Assembly: GCA_001798265.1 (NCBI GenBank)
Contig: MGRR01000022.1
Coordinates: forward strand, 1-9,069
Reading direction: 5' to 3'
From: Deltaproteobacteria bacterium RIFCSPHIGHO2_12_FULL_43_9
GTDB taxonomy: Bacteria > Bdellovibrionota > O2-12-FULL-43-9
Length of the DNA: 9,069 bases
The notes below the pieces were generated by a model. The model was given only the letters and a program-made list of their open reading frames with translations. It made no database searches and was not told the DNA's origin. Each line of letters begins with the position of its first letter. Position 1 is the first letter of the stretch. Below, one piece after another: positions 5,330 to 9,069 of the stretch. A program made the position numbers and the translations under genes.

Positions 5330-5365
5330 AAGAGATGCCTGGGGTCTATACACCAGGCATCTCTT
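5330..5365 (+). terminator. Strong 13-bp hairpin, terminator or attenuator
   Basis: AAGAGATGCCTGG (5330-5342) pairs perfectly with CCAGGCATCTCTT (5353-5365) across a 10-base loop. Only scattered T residues follow (GTTTAATTTCTATTTTA), not a clean T tract. It could therefore end the two-gene message, attenuate read-through into the efflux genes, or stabilise an mRNA end. Confidence 0.55.
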
Positions 5366-5399
5366 GAAATAGTGTTTAATTTCTATTTTATATGGATAT

Positions 5400-5405
5400 T
5401 ATAAT
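5400..5405 (+). promoter_or_regulatory. Perfect TATAAT, possible -10 box before the cytochrome gene
   Basis: TATAAT (5400-5405) lies 13 bases before the ATG at 5418 and 31 before the GTG at 5436. No good -35 box is found at 16-19 bases upstream (best TTTAAT at 5375-5380). If real, it gives the efflux genes basal expression independent of the ECF promoter. Confidence 0.25.
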
Positions 5406-5417
5406 GGGATAGCGTTT

Positions 5418-5936
5418 ATGAGGCGGGGTAATTTCGTGACAATAAAAAGCTTTTTTATTTCACTGGCTATGATAACAATTGTTGAGCATGCAAACGCTCA
5501 CCAGAACATCAAGCCGAGGCCACCGGGAGAAGGCATCTCTCATCCATCGGAGGAACATCAGAAGATTAAATTTATGCAAATTAATGAAGAGTACAAAAGA
5601 AGTGTGAAAACTATTTTTCAAAGGAGTTGTTTCGACTGCCATAGCCAACAGACCATGCATCCCTGGTACCACAAACTTCCGGGCATAAAACAGCTGATGG
5701 ATCATGATGTCAGGGAGGGGAAAAAGCATCTTGATGTAACCCATGATTTTCCGTTCCACGGACATGGATCACCGGAAGAGGATCTGGATGCAATTAAAAA
5801 GGTAATCTCGGATGACACCATGCCACCGTTGCGTTATAAAATAATGCATCCGGAAAACCGGCTCTCTGAAGAAGACAAGGGGGCTATAATTGAGTGGGCG
5901 AATATAAGTAGAAAATCGATTGATGTGAAGGACTGA
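5418..5936 (+). CDS. Exported single-haem c-type cytochrome, haem-binding domain (PF14376-like)
   Basis: This 172-residue protein has a signal peptide ending near residue 27 (SFFISLAMITIVEHANA). One covalent haem site is present, C71-F-D-C74-H75, followed by Ser-Gln and PWYHKLPG (82-89), DVREGKKHLDVT (97-108), then DDTMPPLRY (132-140), HPENRLSEEDKGAIIEWA. Order and spacing match the haem-binding domain family in which the MPP methionine is the probable second axial ligand. The HDFPFHGHG insert (109-117) adds histidines. The start is uncertain: ATG 5418 lacks a ribosome site, while GTG 5436 has GAGGCGGGG just upstream and leaves a compact signal peptide. The stop is one base before the TolC-family ATG, so both are translated from one message. 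Its role in the metal operon, perhaps electron transfer to or from copper, is inference. Confidence 0.83.
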   Translation: MRRGNFVTIKSFFISLAMITIVEHANAHQNIKPRPPGEGISHPSEEHQKIKFMQINEEYKRSVKTIFQRSCFDCHSQQTMHPWYHKLPGIKQLMDHDVREGKKHLDVTHDFPFHGHGSPEEDLDAIKKVISDDTMPPLRYKIMHPENRLSEEDKGAIIEWANISRKSIDVKD

Positions 5937-5937
5937 T

Positions 5938-7194
5938 ATGAAGAGGATTATATTTACAACACTGTTTTTTGTTAACCTGCACCCCGTAATTGCGGCTGAC
6001 GTCCTCATACTGGATAGGGCGATTGAAATCGCGATAGGAAATAATCCTGAGATAGCCGCCGCGAAAGGAAGGGTAGACGCGGAACATTCAATGGTTATTT
6101 CACAGGGTTGGCCCGAGGCCCCAATGGCTGGATGGATGAAAGAGGAAAAGTTAAATTTTATGGAGGTTAACAACGGGCCAATGAATTTTTGGCTCGTATC
6201 CCAAAAGGTAGAATTCCCATTGGAATTGATTTATAAAAGCTCCTCCCAAAGACAGCGCGCTTTCGCCTCTGAGCAGGAACTGCTCACCACCAAGTGGGAT
6301 GTAAGGCGGCAGGTCGTCACCTCCTATTACAACCTCTACTCTCTGGAAAAAACATTAACCCTCCTTAACGCCCTGAGAGAGATCTTCAGAGATATGGCAA
6401 GGATTGTTGAGGCAAGAAGAGGAACCGGTCAGGCACCACAACAGGATGAGATGAAGATCCATGTTGAACAGACAAAACTAGAGAATGACCTTATCCTCAC
6501 AGAGCAGGAACATGCTGTAGCGCTAGCACAGCTCAACGCCGCAATGAACAGGGATGCAGATGCTAAAGTAGTACTTCCAAGCGGGGAGATAAAAACACCA
6601 CAAACTAATGGCAATTTGGGAGAGCTTAGGGATACAGAGTTATCGGAAACCCCCGAAATCAAGAGGGCGAAGTTCCTATCAGAGGCTGCTAATTTCAGTA
6701 AAGAGAGCGCGAAATGGAAACTGGGACCGACAACACTCTTTTCATTTCGTAAACCATTTACAAATGATGAACCCGGTGCCTACGGACTCAATGTTGAAAT
6801 TTCAATTCCACTCTGGTTTTTGATGAAAGAGATCCCGGAGATCAATGCGGCAACAAGTCTGGCGATAGAGGCAGATTCAAAACTCACCAGAGCGCTTCGA
6901 TCTACTCAGGTGGATTTTGTCGCACTCTCGACAAAGGTTCAAACCACCTCAAAGCTTTTGACAATCTATGAAACAGCACTTATTCCACAGACATCAACAA
7001 CATTCAAATCGTCGAGGGCTGCTTATCAGGCGGGGCAGATTAATTTTATCGAACTTCTCGACAGTGAGCGGTCATACTACGCATCGCAGATCACATTTTA
7101 TCAGCTTCTTACCCAATATGTTGAGGTTCTATCAAGATTAGAACAACTCCTGGGACGCACGCTCAGCACAATTCCGACTGGAGGAATCTCTTAA
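5938..7194 (+). CDS. TolC-family outer-membrane efflux protein (CusC/CzcC type)
   Basis: A 418-residue outer-membrane channel component of a tripartite metal efflux pump. The signal peptide ends near residue 19 (NLHPVIA before ADV). Two internally related halves follow, as in TolC: the first opens with LDRAIEIAIGNNPEIAAAKGRVDAEH, the second with LSETPEIKRAKFLSEAANFSKESAKW. The long helical hairpins include VTSYYNLYSLEKTLTLLNALREIF and the closing FKSSRAAYQAGQINFIELLDSER, a standard TolC-family signature. Length suits the family. The ATG has AAGGA inside the end of the cytochrome gene. The adaptor starts 14 bases after the stop. No lipobox cysteine is present at the signal cleavage site, unlike CusC of E. 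coli. Substrate assignment rests on the neighbours. Confidence 0.9.
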   Translation: MKRIIFTTLFFVNLHPVIAADVLILDRAIEIAIGNNPEIAAAKGRVDAEHSMVISQGWPEAPMAGWMKEEKLNFMEVNNGPMNFWLVSQKVEFPLELIYKSSSQRQRAFASEQELLTTKWDVRRQVVTSYYNLYSLEKTLTLLNALREIFRDMARIVEARRGTGQAPQQDEMKIHVEQTKLENDLILTEQEHAVALAQLNAAMNRDADAKVVLPSGEIKTPQTNGNLGELRDTELSETPEIKRAKFLSEAANFSKESAKWKLGPTTLFSFRKPFTNDEPGAYGLNVEISIPLWFLMKEIPEINAATSLAIEADSKLTRALRSTQVDFVALSTKVQTTSKLLTIYETALIPQTSTTFKSSRAAYQAGQINFIELLDSERSYYASQITFYQLLTQYVEVLSRLEQLLGRTLSTIPTGGIS

Positions 7195-7208
7195 TTTGGA
7201 GACCGGTA

Positions 7209-8429
7209 ATGAAAATAACTGAGATAATTGAACGCGTTAAACAAGAGTGGCAGAAGCTACGGGAATGGTATTCAAGACTCACCCCCAAAAAGCAGGTTTT
7301 GGTCCTGATCGGAACGGGATTCCTTCTCTTTCTGATGGTCTGGGGAATTTTCGACCAACCACCAAGACAAAAGGGAGTGGATGATCATACCATGTCTCAA
7401 TATGAGATCTGGACATGCCCGATGCACCCAGAGGTTCAGATGGCAAAACCTGGGCAATGCCCGATCTGTGGAATGAATCTGGTAAAAAAGGAGATGAGCT
7501 CCAGCACTGCGCCGACGGAAGGGCATAAACATTCAGCACTCCCCGCGGGACACGCAAAAGTAACCCTTACAATGGAAGATGTGCAAAAGATCGGTGCGAA
7601 ACTTGGGGTGGCTGAAGTAAAACCTCTTATTAAGGTTGTGGACGCAGTTGGGCGCGCCGCTTTTGATCCGGAACTCTACACGGCGCAAAGGGAGTTTCTG
7701 GAAAGCGTTCAGCATTTGAAGGATGTGAAAAATGCCCCGCTGGAGGATGTACGCCAGTCCGCCCAGCAGATGGTTGAATCATCGAAACTGAGGCTAAAAA
7801 TTCTTGGACTCTCTGACGCGCAGATCAAAACTCTGGAAGAAACCGGCAAGGCTGGCGGAAGCCTGCTTCTTCCGAAACCAGGAGAGGATGCATGGGTTTA
7901 CGCGGAGGTATTCGAAATGGACATTCCAGATATTCAGCCAGGCCTGAAGGCAAAGGTTTCAGGATGGTCTCTTGAAGGGGAAACCCTGGAAGGCACCGTT
8001 GTCTCTGTTGATAGGGTAATTAATCCGACGACAAGAACAGCCAAGGCACGGATTCAGATAGAAAAGGTCCCGACTCAATTATGGCCCGAGGCATATTTTG
8101 ATGTCTCCATTCTAGTCCCTCTGGGAATAAAGGTCGTTATACCCTCAGACGCAGTCCTTGAAACAGGGAAAGAGGCCTGGGTCTTCGTAGCGGATGGATC
8201 TGGTGGTTTTGAACCAAGGATGGTTAAGATCGGGGTTCGGGCTGGTGAAGAGGTCTCAATAACAGAAGGGTTGTCTGGTGGTGAGAGAATAGTAACAAGC
8301 GCTAATTTTTTAATTGATTCAGAATCCCGACTGAAAGGGGCTATAGAGGCAATGAAAAAAGAGGGGGATACCAGACCAGAATGCCCCCCAGGACAAGAGT
8401 GGCACGACGCAATGCAGATGTGCATGTAG
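7209..8429 (+). CDS. RND efflux periplasmic adaptor with heavy-metal-binding domain (CusB type)
   Basis: This 406-residue adaptor bridges inner-membrane pump and outer-membrane channel. A membrane anchor spans about 28-48 (KQVLVLIGTGFLLFLMVWGIF). A heavy-metal-binding domain follows at 67-92: WTCPMHPEV with C70, M72 and H73, then GQCPICGMNLV with C84, C87 and M89. After a His-containing linker come a short helical hairpin (about 155-215), the beta-barrel (WVYAEVFEMDIPDIQPG onward) and the membrane-proximal domain (VVIPSDAVLETG, GLSGGERIV). The usual lipoyl half-motifs flanking the hairpin are not apparent: VGRAAFD runs directly into PELYTAQREFL. The C-terminus adds a ligand-rich tail, CPPGQEWHDAMQMCM. 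GGAG lies 7 bases before the ATG. A MITE-like element begins just after the stop. Confidence 0.9.
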   Translation: MKITEIIERVKQEWQKLREWYSRLTPKKQVLVLIGTGFLLFLMVWGIFDQPPRQKGVDDHTMSQYEIWTCPMHPEVQMAKPGQCPICGMNLVKKEMSSSTAPTEGHKHSALPAGHAKVTLTMEDVQKIGAKLGVAEVKPLIKVVDAVGRAAFDPELYTAQREFLESVQHLKDVKNAPLEDVRQSAQQMVESSKLRLKILGLSDAQIKTLEETGKAGGSLLLPKPGEDAWVYAEVFEMDIPDIQPGLKAKVSGWSLEGETLEGTVVSVDRVINPTTRTAKARIQIEKVPTQLWPEAYFDVSILVPLGIKVVIPSDAVLETGKEAWVFVADGSGGFEPRMVKIGVRAGEEVSITEGLSGGERIVTSANFLIDSESRLKGAIEAMKKEGDTRPECPPGQEWHDAMQMCM

Positions 8430-8557
8430 TAGGGCGTTTCAAAAGTTTTGGTGTGTCATCCCGGCGGAAGCCGGGATCCATAAAACGCATACTGGATTCC
8501 GGCTTTCGCCGGAATGACACAAGGGATTCATATACGCAAAATTTATGAAACACTCTA
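8430..8557. mobile_element. MITE-like palindromic element with dRS3-type inner arms
   Basis: A 128-bp imperfect palindrome. The outer ends (8430-8450, and the reverse complement of 8557-8537) match at 17 of 21 positions (TAG-G-GTTTCA-AA-TTTTG). The inner arms, 8454-8480 and 8493-8519, match at 24 of 27 around a 12-base loop, with GTCATCCCGGCGGAAGCCGG-type sequence familiar from dispersed intergenic repeats in many bacteria. The ends carry TA, compatible with TA-targeting transposases, but a target duplication is not demonstrable from one copy. It lies entirely between the adaptor stop and the pump's ribosome site. It encodes nothing; as RNA it would form a long stable hairpin. Confidence 0.8.
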
Positions 8558-8582
8558 GTAGAGACACAGGAGCTAATAAAAG

Positions 8583-9069
8583 ATGATAAAAAAAATCATC
8601 GAATTTTCAGCCAAAAACCGTGTTATCGTCTTTATTCTTGTGCTATTTGCCGCAATCGGAGGATGGATGTCACTCAAATCCATCCCAATTGACGCGATAC
8701 CGGACCTTTCCGACACACAGGTTATAGTATATTCAAAATGGGACCGCTCACCCGACATCATCGAGGATCAGGTTACATATCCTATAATGACCGCCCTTCT
8801 TGGCGCACCCAAGGTTAAGGCAATAAGAGGTTTTTCTGATTTCGGTTTTTCGTATGTTTATGTAATTTTTGAGGATGGAACAGATATATATTGGGCGAGA
8901 TCGAGGGTCTTAGAGTATCTTTCGAAAATTACAGGGCAGCTTCCTGATGGCGTTAGCACCGAACTTGGACCTGACGCGACCGGCGTGGGGTGGGTATTTC
9001 AATATGCCCTTATAGACAAAACCGGAAGACATTCTTTAGCAGAATTGCGCTCAACGCAGGATTGGTTTT
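8583..9069 (+). CDS. Heavy-metal efflux RND pump (CusA/CzcA family), start only
   Basis: The first 162 codons are visible; the gene runs off the right edge (full family members are just over 1000 residues). This is the proton-driven inner-membrane pump of the tripartite system. The first membrane helix is at about 13-31 (RVIVFILVLFAAIGGWMSL), followed by the diagnostic IPIDAIPDLSDTQVIVYSKW, then SPDIIEDQVTYPI, GFSDFGFSYVYVIFEDGTD and LPDGVSTELGPDATGVGWVFQYAL, closing with the ELRSTQDW segment. These match the CusA/CzcA (HME-RND) family and fit the monovalent Cu/Ag branch best, although the intramembrane specificity residues lie outside the window. AGGAG at 8568-8572 precedes the ATG by 10 bases. 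It is separated from the adaptor by the MITE-like element but probably shares its transcript. Confidence 0.93.
   Translation, partial: MIKKIIEFSAKNRVIVFILVLFAAIGGWMSLKSIPIDAIPDLSDTQVIVYSKWDRSPDIIEDQVTYPIMTALLGAPKVKAIRGFSDFGFSYVYVIFEDGTDIYWARSRVLEYLSKITGQLPDGVSTELGPDATGVGWVFQYALIDKTGRHSLAELRSTQDWF

Noticed and set aside
6429..6662. Ser/Cys-rich minus-strand frame inside the TolC-family gene
   Set aside because: It is an antisense shadow of the helical channel gene, with no start signals.
8454..8519. Rho-independent terminator between adaptor and pump
   Set aside because: The stem is followed by AAGGGATTCA rather than a T tract, the arms belong to a larger palindromic element, and the pump gene needs read-through from the upstream genes.
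8341..8553. Minus-strand reading frame encoding FRRKPES...DPGFRRDD
   Set aside because: This peptide is the well-known spurious translation of the dispersed inverted repeat; the frame overlaps the adaptor gene and has no ribosome site.

Overview
The window looks like chromosomal DNA from a Gram-negative bacterium. An outer-membrane TolC-type channel, an RND pump, several signal peptides and a c-type cytochrome imply two membranes. A TIGR02147/DUF4423 protein (a family best known from Bdellovibrio, Fibrobacter and deltaproteobacterial relatives) and a GTCAT-CCGGCGGAAGCCGG-type dispersed inverted repeat fit a deltaproteobacterium- or Bdellovibrionota-like lineage. That placement is inference, and no marker gene settles it. 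Coding density is high and no stretch above 300 bases lacks a gene.

Left part (1-2946). A deoxyhypusine-synthase-family gene runs leftward off the window edge. It is divergent from a rightward three-gene unit: a TIGR02147/DUF4423 putative regulator, a secreted protein with four copies of a (G)xVTGN(F/Y) motif, and a FabL-like enoyl-ACP reductase of the SDR superfamily. The shared intergenic region (646-822) carries two recognisable housekeeping promoters facing opposite ways, and an inverted repeat that overlaps the leftward one.

Right part (2949-9069). This is a metal-efflux and metal-handling locus, probably Cu/Ag type. Leftward there is an ECF sigma factor, an overlapping four-helix membrane protein with a His/Cys-bearing outer loop (likely anti-sigma and sensor), and a small exported CCxxC protein. 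Rightward there is a His/Cys-rich exported peptide, a small exported charged protein, a single-haem cytochrome, a TolC/CusC-type channel, a CusB-type adaptor with a heavy-metal-binding domain, and the start of a CusA/CzcA-type RND pump. A roughly 128-bp MITE-like palindromic element sits between adaptor and pump.

The main discovery is a regulatory link read directly from the DNA. The string GTCACA-N16-CGTAAT, with identical hexamers and identical spacing, occurs upstream of the His/Cys-rich peptide gene (+ strand) and upstream of the CCxxC protein gene (- strand). A near copy (GTCACA-N15-CGTATT) faces the sigma gene. The two divergent GTCACA elements abut and form a perfect 19-bp palindrome. 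This is what promoters of the local ECF sigma factor would look like. I infer a self-contained circuit in which metal outside the cell is sensed by the membrane protein, the sigma factor is released, and both arms of periplasmic metal-binding proteins plus the efflux system are induced.
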